The notes under the pieces are model-generated. The model saw only the letters and a list, made by a program, of their open reading frames with translations. It was not told where the DNA came from and ran no database searches. A DNA stretch of 64,000 nucleotides from JBBATK01 sp044228285 (GTDB taxonomy: Bacteria > Bacteroidota > Ignavibacteria > Kapaibacteriales > NICIL-2). Below are positions 55,958 to 64,000 of the stretch, piece by piece. Every line of letters starts with the position of its first letter. The stretch's first letter is position 1. The DNA lies in contig JBGAVD010000001.1 in the NCBI GenBank assembly GCA_044228285.1, positions 496,001-560,000 on the forward strand. Reading direction: 5' to 3'. The position numbers and the translations under genes are program-made.

Positions 55958-55976
55958 GCAAACGCGAAGCGTTTGC
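55958..55976. repeat. Mini-hairpin with GCGAAGC core
   Basis: GCAAACGC-GAA-GCGTTTGC, perfect 8-bp stem. It lies just before the lipoprotein terminator, between the two minus-strand genes. Confidence 0.7.
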
Positions 55977-55981
55977 ATAAA

Positions 55982-56010
55982 CAAAAAACTCCATCTGAGG
56001 AGATGGAGTC
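55982..56010 (-). terminator. Terminator of the small lipoprotein gene
   Basis: On the minus strand ACTCCATCT-CCTC-AGATGGAGT followed by TTTTTG, 38 bases after the stop codon. Confidence 0.88.
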
Positions 56011-56047
56011 TGGAAGAAAGCAAGAGAGATGTAAAAGTTTGGAGCTC

Positions 56048-56614
56048 TTACAATACGCCGGCCTTAAGCTTAAAGGTCATAGTTACTTTTCCAACCATTG
56101 TGCTAATGGTACCAGGACCAGAAGCGAGGGTGTAGCTTGAGCTAACAACGAACTTTGGTCGATCAGCAAGTTTGTCAAGAACGTCGTTGAGACTTGCGTT
56201 GTTTACGTCGATTGACTTCTCTGTATTGAGGAAATCAGCAGCGTACACATTTGAGAACTCACCAATGGTGTAAACATTGTCATCACCATAGATTGGGTCA
56301 AAGCGCAGGGTGTAGCTGATCTTACTGAACAAGGCGTTGCTAGCTGCAGGATTGCCTGTGTAGTCTGTAAGAATCATCGAGATAGTTGACAAATCAACAC
56401 CTTTCAAACGAGATTTGTTGTCGTTGAATGTTGAGTTTGTTGACACATCAACCACGTTCGTCTGAACATTTGGAAGTGTTGTCGCATTGGCATTGATATC
56501 AAACTTGATTGGCATATCAACGGTGATTTCCGATGCTTTAGCCAACTCATCGCAGCTTTGGAAGCCAAAAGCTGAGCAGCATACCAGAGCTGCAAACAAG
56601 AGGATCTTTTTCAT
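56048..56614 (-). CDS. Small lipoprotein of unknown function
   Basis: 188 residues. Signal peptide MKKILLFAALVCCSAFGFQSC with lipobox FQSC (Cys21). The remaining chain is polar, beta-rich and without motifs I recognise. It is preceded by no matching neighbour and followed by its own terminator, so it is a single-gene unit. It could be a surface-exposed or periplasmic structural protein. Confidence 0.75.
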   Translation of the reverse strand: MKKILLFAALVCCSAFGFQSCDELAKASEITVDMPIKFDINANATTLPNVQTNVVDVSTNSTFNDNKSRLKGVDLSTISMILTDYTGNPAASNALFSKISYTLRFDPIYGDDNVYTIGEFSNVYAADFLNTEKSIDVNNASLNDVLDKLADRPKFVVSSSYTLASGPGTISTMVGKVTMTFKLKAGVL

Positions 56615-56855
56615 GGTCTGTTTATATATAAGTGGAACAAGAGTCAGAGTAAGGAGTGCCTCGTTGGCACTGCAGCTGCAACTTATTCAAAAATTAATGC
56701 TTTAGCAATGATTTTAACCATTTTCTTCCCTGAGCTCCATCATTTTTTCATAACAATTTGAGTGGCGGGGGCTGAGAGCACAGCATAGATGTCTACCGGG
56801 CTGTGCAAAAACACCTGAATATCTACAACAAGTCACATCAGGTCTGCATGAACTG

Positions 56856-58574
56856 TCAATTGGCGACTTCTGCAAGAAGGAAGCTGGTAGCCATCATGCC
56901 CTTGCCTTTCACTTCCATCTCACCTCGATCTTCAAAAACAAAGCTACTGGTTCTCGATTGAAGTTGACGCTGGAAGTCGACAGAGCAATGAACGAGGCCG
57001 GGTTTGCCATGACTTTCCATGCGTGCAGCTGTGTTTATCGTGTCAGAATATACATCGTACACAAATCTGTTCTCTCCCACAATGCCAGCGAAGGCGGGGC
57101 CGCAATGCAGACCGACACGAAACTGGAAGCTTGAGCCTTCTGGAATGATTGCCTTAATATTGTCCGGTAGTTCTTTCTGTTGCACAATCTCGAGCGCTGC
57201 ACGAGCCATACGCTCTGCGTGATCATCGCAGGGGATTGGTGCCCCGGAAACCGCCATATACCCGTCGCCTATAGTTTTGATTTTTTCGCAACCATGCTTC
57301 GCCATGATGTGATCGAAGGTAGCGAAAACGTAGTTCAGCAAGACGATAACGTTGTGCGCTGTCATCCTTGCTGCCATAGGGGTGAAGCCAACAATATCAC
57401 TGAAGAAGACCGATATGTTCTCAAAGTGATCTGCAACTTCTTCGCCGCGTGTTAATCTCTCTGCTATCGAGGCAGGCAGCACACGATGAAGGACTTGCTC
57501 AGTAGCTTGTACCCGCGCGCGTTCGGTTGCCAGCTTGAACTCGGAGTCGTGGCGTTCAGCGGCTTCGCGAGCTTCAATACTGTGCACCTCTTCCAGTATA
57601 CGATGATGCACTTTATAGGCTTCAAGGGCTTCTTTGTAGCGGCCAGTGTTTTCAAAGAGTGTACTGAGACTATCGTAGGTATTAGCTACCTCCGACTTCG
57701 ACCCCATGGCTTCGTGCATCGCCAACGCTTCACGAATAAGGCGCTCAGCGAGTTCAGGATCGAAGGCGAAAAAACTTGGCTGGGCATGAAGAAAGCCGAT
57801 GTTCGATGTCCACATTGCAATTCCGTGCTTGTTACCCATCTGCTCGTGCAGTTCCAAAGCCTTCTGCATTGAGCTAAGGGATTCCTCTTGCAAGCCCATT
57901 TGGTAATAAACCGTACCAAGGTTGCCAAGTTGTCGAGCCAAGAAGTTCAAGTTGCCAGCATCTTTAAGCAGTTCGGCTGATTTCTCGAGAAGTTGCTTTG
58001 CTAATGAGAGATTGCCTTTCTTTTGGTGACAGAGTGCAATGCTTCCATAGCTGTTGGCAGCAGCAAGTACGAGACCTTGCTGCTCATACATTCGTACGCA
58101 GCGTTCGAAGTGCTCTGCAGCTCGGTCGTAGTCCTCTAACTTGTAATGGATGTTCCCCAAGTTTCCACAGTCCGAAGCAATGCCATTCGCGAAGGAGTGT
58201 TTCTCGTTGAGCTCAAGCGATTTCGTAAACCATGAAAGCGCTGTAGGGAAGTCCGATTGATTGTAAAACGTAACACCTAAGCCACTATAGGCTGCTGCCA
58301 TGCGAAGCTCATCCTGAATCGATTCTGCCAGCTTGATTGCTTTGAGATAGTGATCTTTGGCATCTTCATACTGACCTTGAAGGACAGCAGAATACCCTAA
58401 TAGCTGATAGGAGTAGGAGATGTCCTTTGTAGTCGAAGTACTAGAACTGCCCTGACTGAGCACTTGAAGACTTTGTATATGCTTCTTGAGAAGGGCTTCT
58501 CCTTCACCGTACGATCCACGATCTAAGAGATCGCGGGCCACATTTACGACTTGTTCGTCTTGAGTTTGGTTCAT
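56856..58574 (-). CDS. TPR-repeat class III adenylate/guanylate cyclase
   Basis: 572 residues, soluble. The first 330 residues are TPR repeats (YAVLQGQYEDAKDHYLKAIK-like units of 40 residues). The cyclase domain is at about 380-572: the metal site VFFSDIVGFTP, KIKTIGDGYMAVSGAP and YDVYSDTINTAARM. Lys in KIKTIGD and Asp in YDV are the residues that favour ATP, so cAMP is the expected product; Asn and Arg of NTAARM stabilise the transition state. No membrane segment, so TPR-mediated protein contacts probably control it. ATG 58574. Confidence 0.9.
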   Translation of the reverse strand: MNQTQDEQVVNVARDLLDRGSYGEGEALLKKHIQSLQVLSQGSSSTSTTKDISYSYQLLGYSAVLQGQYEDAKDHYLKAIKLAESIQDELRMAAAYSGLGVTFYNQSDFPTALSWFTKSLELNEKHSFANGIASDCGNLGNIHYKLEDYDRAAEHFERCVRMYEQQGLVLAAANSYGSIALCHQKKGNLSLAKQLLEKSAELLKDAGNLNFLARQLGNLGTVYYQMGLQEESLSSMQKALELHEQMGNKHGIAMWTSNIGFLHAQPSFFAFDPELAERLIREALAMHEAMGSKSEVANTYDSLSTLFENTGRYKEALEAYKVHHRILEEVHSIEAREAAERHDSEFKLATERARVQATEQVLHRVLPASIAERLTRGEEVADHFENISVFFSDIVGFTPMAARMTAHNVIVLLNYVFATFDHIMAKHGCEKIKTIGDGYMAVSGAPIPCDDHAERMARAALEIVQQKELPDNIKAIIPEGSSFQFRVGLHCGPAFAGIVGENRFVYDVYSDTINTAARMESHGKPGLVHCSVDFQRQLQSRTSSFVFEDRGEMEVKGKGMMATSFLLAEVAN

Positions 58575-58739
58575 TCTCTCTCTGGTGTCTATTCTCAGCC
58601 CAAACGGGATCTTGATGTGTTCCTGATTCCAAATCCTATGGTGTGTCTGCAGTCATCCTGCCAATGGGGCGCATTGTTCAGCTTCCTCTGATGCGCTTTG
58701 AAGTACGAAATTACTTCGGGTGGGGAATTTACACTCTAC

Positions 58740-58772
58740 AAAACGACCGACGGCAGAGCCATCGGTCGTTGT
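58740..58772 (-). terminator. Probable terminator of the aldo/keto reductase gene
   Basis: On the minus strand ACGACCGA ... TCGGTCGT with an 11-base loop, followed by TTT. The short T run makes it moderate. Confidence 0.6.
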
Positions 58773-58795
58773 AGCTAAAAGTGTCGGGAATCACG

Positions 58796-60298
58796 CTAGG
58801 ATACCAACTCCGCCATACCCTGCATAGCGCTCCACTGCTCAGCGTTGAGCGAAGGTAGCTGTAGAGAAAGTGATTCTATGACTTCGTCTACGTAGGTCTC
58901 TCTTCGAGCTCCAATGAGTGCACAAGACACGCCATCTGTTGCACGCGCGGCGCTGAAAGCAAGTTGCGAAATGCTGAGTGATGCGTACTCATTGCCGAGC
59001 ATTTCTACGGCTTTGGATTGAATGCGCAATAGGCGCGGGTGCGACATCACAGCATAGTGATGAGTAATGAGTGTAAAGACCTGTCGAGTTTTGGTTTTAA
59101 AGTCAGCTATCCAACTATCCATTCCTGGGGTAGGGTGGTGATGGATAGCTTCAATGGCTTCGTTCATCCGCGGTTTGAGATACTGAACCTCAACTTCATG
59201 CCAGTGCTCAATACTGTCGAAACTCATCCAATGCTCTATCAAATGCGCAGCAGGGGTGAGAAAGTCAGCAAGCGTTTCTCTGCTATGCTCCTCAAAGGGA
59301 AGAGTAGGGAGGATGTCATTGAGCATGATATTCTCGTGAGCAATCAAATCACCTAATGCCGCAGCAATGTCGCTCTCCGTCGGCGCAGGAGTACCCGCAA
59401 ATGCATGCTCGGCCAAGCGAATGAGTGAGTTCTGTGTGATGGCATTCAGAACACGATTAACCATGACTTCAATCGAGTTGTTCTTCGCACACTCAAGCAC
59501 ACTTTGGCTGTTTGCGCAATTGTTGTACTCTGTTACAGCTCCTGTCTCTAAGAGATTCAGTGGCATCTGGATCACCTGAAAGTGATGCAGATCTGAAGCG
59601 ATTTCTTTTGCAATTTCAATACACTTTTCGAGAGATACGAAATCGTAATCCCTTGCTGCATGTCCGAAACAGTTCGAAGATATCCCGTATGCCTGAATAC
59701 GCCCAGACGCAACTTGCTTCTCGCAATACTCGAACGCAGTATGAATCCGATCATAGAATTCAGTTCGTGCGTCCTCGAGTTCACGACCTTCACGATCTGC
59801 ATGGATTAAAAAGTACTCCGGATTGTGCAGCAGAAAAACATCCAGATAACTCGTTCGCATATGTTTCAACGAACGCTGGAGCTGGTCCTCCAGGAATTCT
59901 GGATGAAGACAATGCCATAGTCCCTCGCCAAACTTTACGACCTGAGGATAGGCATGTCCCAGGTGCTCATTCTTATGCGCCCGATGATAATTCATCCCCT
60001 GGATATATCCTGCCTTCGTGACGAGAACGAGTTCCGACCGATCAATTCCATGATGCTGGGCGAGTTGCTCTACAACTGTACCAACGAGTTCTTCAGCTGA
60101 GCCATCACCATAATTGGCTGAGGTATCAACGCAGTTGATTCCGGAACGCAGAGCTTTCAGTAACGCTCGTTCGTGTTCCGGATTGTGGGTATTGACTCGA
60201 TAACATCCAAAACCTGCGTGCGACACGCAATGCCCCGTTGACCAGGTCCGAAACGACAAGTGCGGAAATCGCTGTGAATAGTCTTCTGTCGTACTCAT
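58796..60298 (-). CDS. Aldo/keto reductase with large insertion
   Basis: 500 residues, against about 320 for the family. The catalytic tetrad is in place: Asp58 and Tyr63 (NCVDTSANYGDG), Lys95 (LVTKAGY) and His158 (LLHNPEYF). After about residue 290 a mostly helical insertion of about 150 residues precedes the C-terminal nucleotide-binding part (ALIGARRETYVDEVI). NADPH-dependent carbonyl reduction is expected, but the substrate is not. ATG 60298 follows a GGGGAG Shine-Dalgarno site; a longer frame is less supported. Confidence 0.85.
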   Translation of the reverse strand: MSTTEDYSQRFPHLSFRTWSTGHCVSHAGFGCYRVNTHNPEHERALLKALRSGINCVDTSANYGDGSAEELVGTVVEQLAQHHGIDRSELVLVTKAGYIQGMNYHRAHKNEHLGHAYPQVVKFGEGLWHCLHPEFLEDQLQRSLKHMRTSYLDVFLLHNPEYFLIHADREGRELEDARTEFYDRIHTAFEYCEKQVASGRIQAYGISSNCFGHAARDYDFVSLEKCIEIAKEIASDLHHFQVIQMPLNLLETGAVTEYNNCANSQSVLECAKNNSIEVMVNRVLNAITQNSLIRLAEHAFAGTPAPTESDIAAALGDLIAHENIMLNDILPTLPFEEHSRETLADFLTPAAHLIEHWMSFDSIEHWHEVEVQYLKPRMNEAIEAIHHHPTPGMDSWIADFKTKTRQVFTLITHHYAVMSHPRLLRIQSKAVEMLGNEYASLSISQLAFSAARATDGVSCALIGARRETYVDEVIESLSLQLPSLNAEQWSAMQGMAELVS

Positions 60299-60795
60299 GC
60301 ATACTCCCCTTAGTAGAATTGGTAGGACATTCTCTCGATCGACACAAAGATCGGTGCCAGACATCAATCTGCTTCCTCAAACTTATGGCTAAGGTTGCGG
60401 ATACTAAAGTGTGTACAGAAAAAAAGAGAAGAGGGTATTATAATTGAGATACAGGAGGCTGATTCTTGAGATCTTCGAGGCTCTTTCGCTCAATTCTTCG
60501 CAGCTTAAACGATGCCTTGTTTGCTTTCGCAGTCAATGCTTCGTTGCCTTGATTGAATGCTGACCGTGCAGGGTTAATGTGTAAACTCGAAAGCGCCAGC
60601 TTGCATTCTGAACACGTGGAATGTAGGTACAAGCGAGCTCAATAAGGAGCAGCTGAAGCGATCAAAGAGGATAAACGTTGTAGGAGATGTGCAGTGACTA
60701 TTTTTCTGTATGCGGTGCATGCTTCGCATGCACCGCGGTACAAAAAGAGTATAACAGGAGTGTCGCACGGGAGTTGGTGAGGACGCCTTTGATCC
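60299..60795. other. Intergenic region between aldo/keto reductase and DHS-like genes
   Basis: 497 bases. It contains a strong GCTTCGC-core hairpin at 60712-60736. No gene that I can support. Confidence 0.5.
60712..60736. repeat. Mini-hairpin with GCTTCGC core
   Basis: GCGGTGCATGC-TTC-GCATGCACCGC, perfect 11-bp stem, 60 bases downstream of the DHS-like gene. No T run in either direction. Confidence 0.7.
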
Positions 60796-61773
60796 TTACC
60801 AGCCCAGGAGCCATGCGAACATGAGAGGCGCAACGATCGTTGCATCGCTTTCTACGATAAACTTGGGGGTTCCAATGTCGAGCTTGCCCCAGGTGATCTT
60901 CTCGTTTGGTACAGCGCCAGAGTAGGAGCCATAGCTTGTTGTTGAATCGCTGATCTGGCAGAAGTACGCCCAGAAAGGAACTTCGTGCATACCCATATCT
61001 TGATACAACATTGGGACCACACAAATCGGGAAGTCGCCAGCTATTCCACCACCGATTTGGTAAAATCCAATTCCCTTGCCTGCAGAGTTATCAGTGTACC
61101 ACTTGGCTAGCCAAGCCATATACTCAATGCCAGACTTCATTGTTGAAGCTTTGATCTCGTTCTTTATGACATAGGAAGCAAAGATGTTGCCCATGGTTGA
61201 ATCTTCCCAACCTGGAACGACTATTGGTAGGTTCTTCTCCGCGGCAGCAAGCATCCAAGAATCCTTTGGGTCGATTTCATAGTATTGTTCAAGAACGCCG
61301 CTAAGCAACATCTTGTACATGTACTCGTGCGGGAAGTAGCGCTCACCAGCATCGTCTGCTTGCTTCCAAAGTTGGTGGATGTGCTTTTGCAGACGACGAA
61401 AAGCTTCTTCTTCTGGGATGCAGGTATCGGTTACACGATTGTAGTGATTCTCTAACAAATCCCATTCATCTTGAGGAGACAGGTCGCGATAGTGTGGAAC
61501 GCGCTTGTAGTGAGAGTGCGCCACGAGATTCATGATATCTTCTTCAAGGTTCGCACCAGTGCAAGAGATGATCTGGACCTTGTCCTGGCGAATCATTTCA
61601 GCCAGCGACTTTCCAAGCTCGGCTGTACTCATTGCGCCAGCCAGTGTGATCATCATTTTACCACCCGCATCCATGTGGGCTTCATAGCCCTTGACAGCAT
61701 CCATCATTGCGGCAGCGTTAAAGTGCAAATAGTGATGCTCCATGAACTGAGAAATAGGACCGCGTTGTTTCAT
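60796..61773 (-). CDS. Deoxyhypusine-synthase-like protein
   Basis: 325 residues of the DHS family. The catalytic-lysine region WGK (Lys297, in EKITWGKLDIG) and the NAD-binding segments SCTGANLEEDIMN and AGDFPICVVPM are conserved. Bacteria lack hypusinated eIF5A, so bacterial homologs probably make homospermidine or related polyamines, or modify a different protein; neither is shown here. ATG 61773, with a TAGTTTG element upstream on the minus strand. No polyamine gene is adjacent. Confidence 0.85.
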   Translation of the reverse strand: MKQRGPISQFMEHHYLHFNAAAMMDAVKGYEAHMDAGGKMMITLAGAMSTAELGKSLAEMIRQDKVQIISCTGANLEEDIMNLVAHSHYKRVPHYRDLSPQDEWDLLENHYNRVTDTCIPEEEAFRRLQKHIHQLWKQADDAGERYFPHEYMYKMLLSGVLEQYYEIDPKDSWMLAAAEKNLPIVVPGWEDSTMGNIFASYVIKNEIKASTMKSGIEYMAWLAKWYTDNSAGKGIGFYQIGGGIAGDFPICVVPMLYQDMGMHEVPFWAYFCQISDSTTSYGSYSGAVPNEKITWGKLDIGTPKFIVESDATIVAPLMFAWLLGW

Positions 61774-61868
61774 AAGGCGAAGAAAAAATGGTTAAAATGT
61801 TTGTTGAGCCGAGGCACAAACTATCACTCCGCAGGCAATGACGAAAGCCTCAGGATTGCTTATCAACG

Positions 61869-61902
61869 AAAAAGCCCTGGCCGACAGGCCAGGGCTTAGT
61901 AA
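61869..61902 (-). terminator. Terminator of gmd
   Basis: On the minus strand AAGCCCTGGCC-TGTC-GGCCAGGGCTT then TTTC, an 11-bp perfect stem 40 bases after the gmd stop. Confidence 0.9.
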
Positions 61903-61939
61903 AAAGTCTCTTGAGAGCGTATTTGAGTGCCAAGATGAA

Positions 61940-63088
61940 CTAGAACACACCGCCGGTCACATTGTACAAAGGCTGTTGAATCCAATCGAAGCCCATTGTT
62001 TTCATGCCTTCAATACCTTTCATAGGTGCATTGAGCTTCTCGAAAAGCATGTCATAGTCAACCATGATTCGAAGGAGATCGTGGTAACCAACACGAGGTT
62101 CCCAATTCAGCTGACGCTTCGCCTTTGATATGTCCGCCTGCAGCCAGTCTACTTCCGTTGGACGGAAGTATTTGGGAAGAATCTGGACAACCACATCGCC
62201 GGTCTTCAGTGTATCCGCAAACTGTGAATCAAAGCTCTTAATACGAGCGCACTCATTCTCATCTGTGCCTTGCCATTCCAACTCAACACCTGCATAGTTG
62301 AAGGTATCGTTGACGAACTGTCGGACGGTGTGTGTATCGCCTGTTCCTACTGTATAATCATCAGGTGTATCTTGCTGCAGCATCAGCCACATCATTTGTA
62401 CATATTCAGCTGCGAAACCCCAGTCACGCTTTGCATCCAAGTTTCCAAGATAGAGCGTCTTCTGCTTGCCACTCAGGATGTGTGCCAGAGCGCGGGTGAT
62501 TTTGCGAGTAACGAAGGTTTCTCCACGACGTGGGGATTCGTGATTGAACAAGATGCCATTACATGCATACATGTTGTAGGCATCTCTATAGTTTTTCACG
62601 AGCCAGTAGGAGTAGAGCTTTGCAATAGCGTAGGGACTCTGTGGCTCAAATGCGGTCAGTTCACTTTGCGGTGCAGGAGCGGAACCAAAAAGTTCTGAGG
62701 TTGAAGCCTGGTAGAACTTTGATTTTGCGCCGCTACGACGAATTGCTTCGAGAATACGAATTGTACCAAGACCTGTGGCGTTGCCGGTGTACTCGGGCAT
62801 ATCGAAGGATACCCGCACATGACTTTGCGCACCTAAGTGATACACTTCTTCAGGCTTGATGTTATACACGATTTCTGTGAGCAAACCAGGATCGGTCAAA
62901 TCACCGTAGTGCAAATGCAGTCTGGTGTCCTTCGCATTCGGATCCTGATAAATATGGTCGATGCGGTTGGTATTGAATACGCTGGAACGACGTATAATTC
63001 CGTGTACCGTATAGCCCTTATGGAGCAAGTACTCGGTTAGATAGGATCCATCCTGTCCGGTAATGCCGGTTATCAATGCTGTCTTCAT
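61940..63088 (-). CDS. gmd: GDP-mannose 4,6-dehydratase
   Basis: 382 residues (E. coli 373). NADP Rossmann motif GITGQDGSYL (8-17) and the catalytic set Ser129-Thr130-Glu132 and Tyr153xxxLys157 (SPYAIAKLY). Also KRDWGFAAEYV and the HESPRRGETFVTRK signature. It forms GDP-4-keto-6-deoxymannose, the precursor of fucose, rhamnose or perosamine sugars in surface glycans. It is alone here; partner reductases are not in the window. Confidence 0.96.
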   Translation of the reverse strand: MKTALITGITGQDGSYLTEYLLHKGYTVHGIIRRSSVFNTNRIDHIYQDPNAKDTRLHLHYGDLTDPGLLTEIVYNIKPEEVYHLGAQSHVRVSFDMPEYTGNATGLGTIRILEAIRRSGAKSKFYQASTSELFGSAPAPQSELTAFEPQSPYAIAKLYSYWLVKNYRDAYNMYACNGILFNHESPRRGETFVTRKITRALAHILSGKQKTLYLGNLDAKRDWGFAAEYVQMMWLMLQQDTPDDYTVGTGDTHTVRQFVNDTFNYAGVELEWQGTDENECARIKSFDSQFADTLKTGDVVVQILPKYFRPTEVDWLQADISKAKRQLNWEPRVGYHDLLRIMVDYDMLFEKLNAPMKGIEGMKTMGFDWIQQPLYNVTGGVF

Positions 63089-63399
63089 CCCTGAATGCGC
63101 TTTCGTAGTGTATCTGATGCAACTTACTAACTGAACAGTGTCAATGCATGAAAATCCATGCCAAAATAGAGCGGAAGTGCAGTTTTTGGTGAATTACGGT
63201 ATGGCGAAGGTTCTCAGCTCCGTCAGCTAACGATGCTTTCGATGAATCGATGTCCTATCAGACTGTTCTCGAGGTATCAGCAGGCTCATCGATATGACTT
63301 GATCCTGACATTACTCCGTAGCTCAAGAGTTCGCAGCTCTAAGCTCGTCGCAGTGTGGGTGCGAGTGTTGGCTAAAGATTAGAAAGAGCTTCAGCTTAC
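63089..63399. other. Intergenic region between gmd and polA
   Basis: 311 bases, probably with the gmd promoter. A TATTTTG sequence occurs on the minus strand near 63160, without a TTG at the right spacing. No gene seen. Confidence 0.4.
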
Positions 63400-64000
63400 T
63401 TAGTGTGCTTGATCCCAATTGTCACCAACACCCGTTTCAACAAGCACAGGAACATCACCAAGTGGTAGTGCTTGTTCCATTGTTGTCTTCACGAGTTCGC
63501 GTAAACTCTCCAGTTCGTTCGGTACTACTTCAAAGACCAACTCATCATGTACTTGGAGCATCATAAGCGACTGGAACTTCTGTTCTTTCATTGCTGCGTG
63601 CAAGCGGATCATTGCGATTTTGATCATGTCGGCTGCAGAGCCCTGAATAGGTGTATTGATTGCGGTTCGCTCGGCTGCAGCTTTGATCGTTTGATTGCGA
63701 CTTGTAACGTCGGGCAAATAGCGTCGACGACCACAGAGCGTTTCAACGTAGCCTTTGCTCTCGCAATCGTGTATGGTCTGCTCCATATAATTTTTGATGC
63801 GATCGTATTGTCGGAAGTAGGTGTCGATAATCTCCTTGCCTTCCGTTCGAGAGATGCCCAGCTGACGAGCTAAGCCAAAAGCACCTTGCCCATACATGAT
63901 TCCGAAGTTGACCGTTTTTGCTTTGCGTCGCATTGCCGAGTCTACATTCTCTAAGCTCACCCCGAAGAGCTTAGCAGCAGTGGCTGTATGGATATCAAGA
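63400..64000 (-). CDS. polA: DNA polymerase I, C-terminal end (5' partial)
   Basis: About 199 codons of the polymerase domain; the gene continues beyond the window. Visible: LDIHTATAAKLFG, O-helix motif B RRKAKTVNFGIMYG, and motif C LQVHDELVFEV with the catalytic Asp/Glu. Family A polymerase for repair and Okazaki-fragment processing. The N-terminal nuclease domain cannot be seen. Confidence 0.96.
   Translation of the reverse strand, partial: LDIHTATAAKLFGVSLENVDSAMRRKAKTVNFGIMYGQGAFGLARQLGISRTEGKEIIDTYFRQYDRIKNYMEQTIHDCESKGYVETLCGRRRYLPDVTSRNQTIKAAAERTAINTPIQGSAADMIKIAMIRLHAAMKEQKFQSLMMLQVHDELVFEVVPNELESLRELVKTTMEQALPLGDVPVLVETGVGDNWDQAH

Overview
The window looks like chromosome of a Gram-negative bacterium of the Bacteroidota/Chlorobiota (FCB) group. 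A Kapabacteria- or Ignavibacteria-like lineage would fit, but that placement is an inference. The evidence is: four large secreted proteins with signal peptides and/or C-terminal type IX secretion (T9SS) sorting domains; a GT117/DUF2723 membrane glycosyltransferase; several upstream regions with the Bacteroidota-type -7 element TA(N)1-2TTTG; few strong Shine-Dalgarno sites; and a deoxyhypusine-synthase-like enzyme. Base composition is moderate and gene spacing is loose, with many 300-1,200 bp gaps. I saw no tRNA, rRNA, CRISPR array or transposase.

Layout. 1-6.8 kb: two tandem paralogous Ig-repeat T9SS surface proteins (the first cut by the window edge) separated by a 1.2 kb gap. 7-12 kb: GT117 glycosyltransferase, RlmN, and an oligopeptide-type ABC permease. 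12-16 kb: a chaperone island, grpE-dnaJ with convergent hslO (Hsp33), then an M15-type peptidase. 16.9-18.8 kb: divergent PAP2 phosphatase and anmK. 18.9-23.3 kb: translation and nucleotide cluster rplM-rpsI, rpsB, tsf, pyrH-frr. 23.7-25.8 kb: an ABC exporter, followed by an unusual inverted array of about 70-95 bp GC-rich repeats. 26.5-28.4 kb (minus): infC-rpmI-rplT plus an RRM RNA-binding protein; infC starts at TTG. 28.6-37.6 kb: T9SS protein with FG-GAP-like motifs, Sel1-repeat protein, kynureninase overlapping a DUF2007 protein, TPR lipoprotein, DUF3467 protein. 38-40.5 kb: clpP and clpX as separate units.

40.7-50.4 kb is the most metabolic stretch: an OsmC-like protein; a PDZ-multi-TM-GAF-SpoIIE phosphatase; a three-gene unit of di-heme oxidoreductase (DUF1111), bc1-type Rieske protein and outer-membrane barrel protein behind a promoter that overlaps a perfect inverted repeat; a MarR regulator divergent from a TolB-like propeller; and a lone phenylacetyl-CoA epoxygenase subunit PaaA. 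50.7-64 kb (all minus): a 1,671-residue reprolysin-like metalloprotease with a duplicated FN3-LamG module and T9SS domain, a small lipoprotein, a TPR-adenylate cyclase, an aldo/keto reductase with a large insertion, the deoxyhypusine-synthase-like protein, GDP-mannose dehydratase, and the 3' end of polA.

How the genes fit together. Much of the window is housekeeping (ribosome, protein folding and degradation, tRNA/rRNA modification, replication). The accessory part is cell-surface biology (T9SS cargo, glycosylation, GDP-sugar supply, exporter) plus a candidate periplasmic redox system. Kynureninase and PaaA hint at aerobic catabolism of aromatic compounds. Intergenic DNA repeatedly carries small perfect hairpins with a GCGAAGC (or GCTTCGC) core, some acting as terminators.
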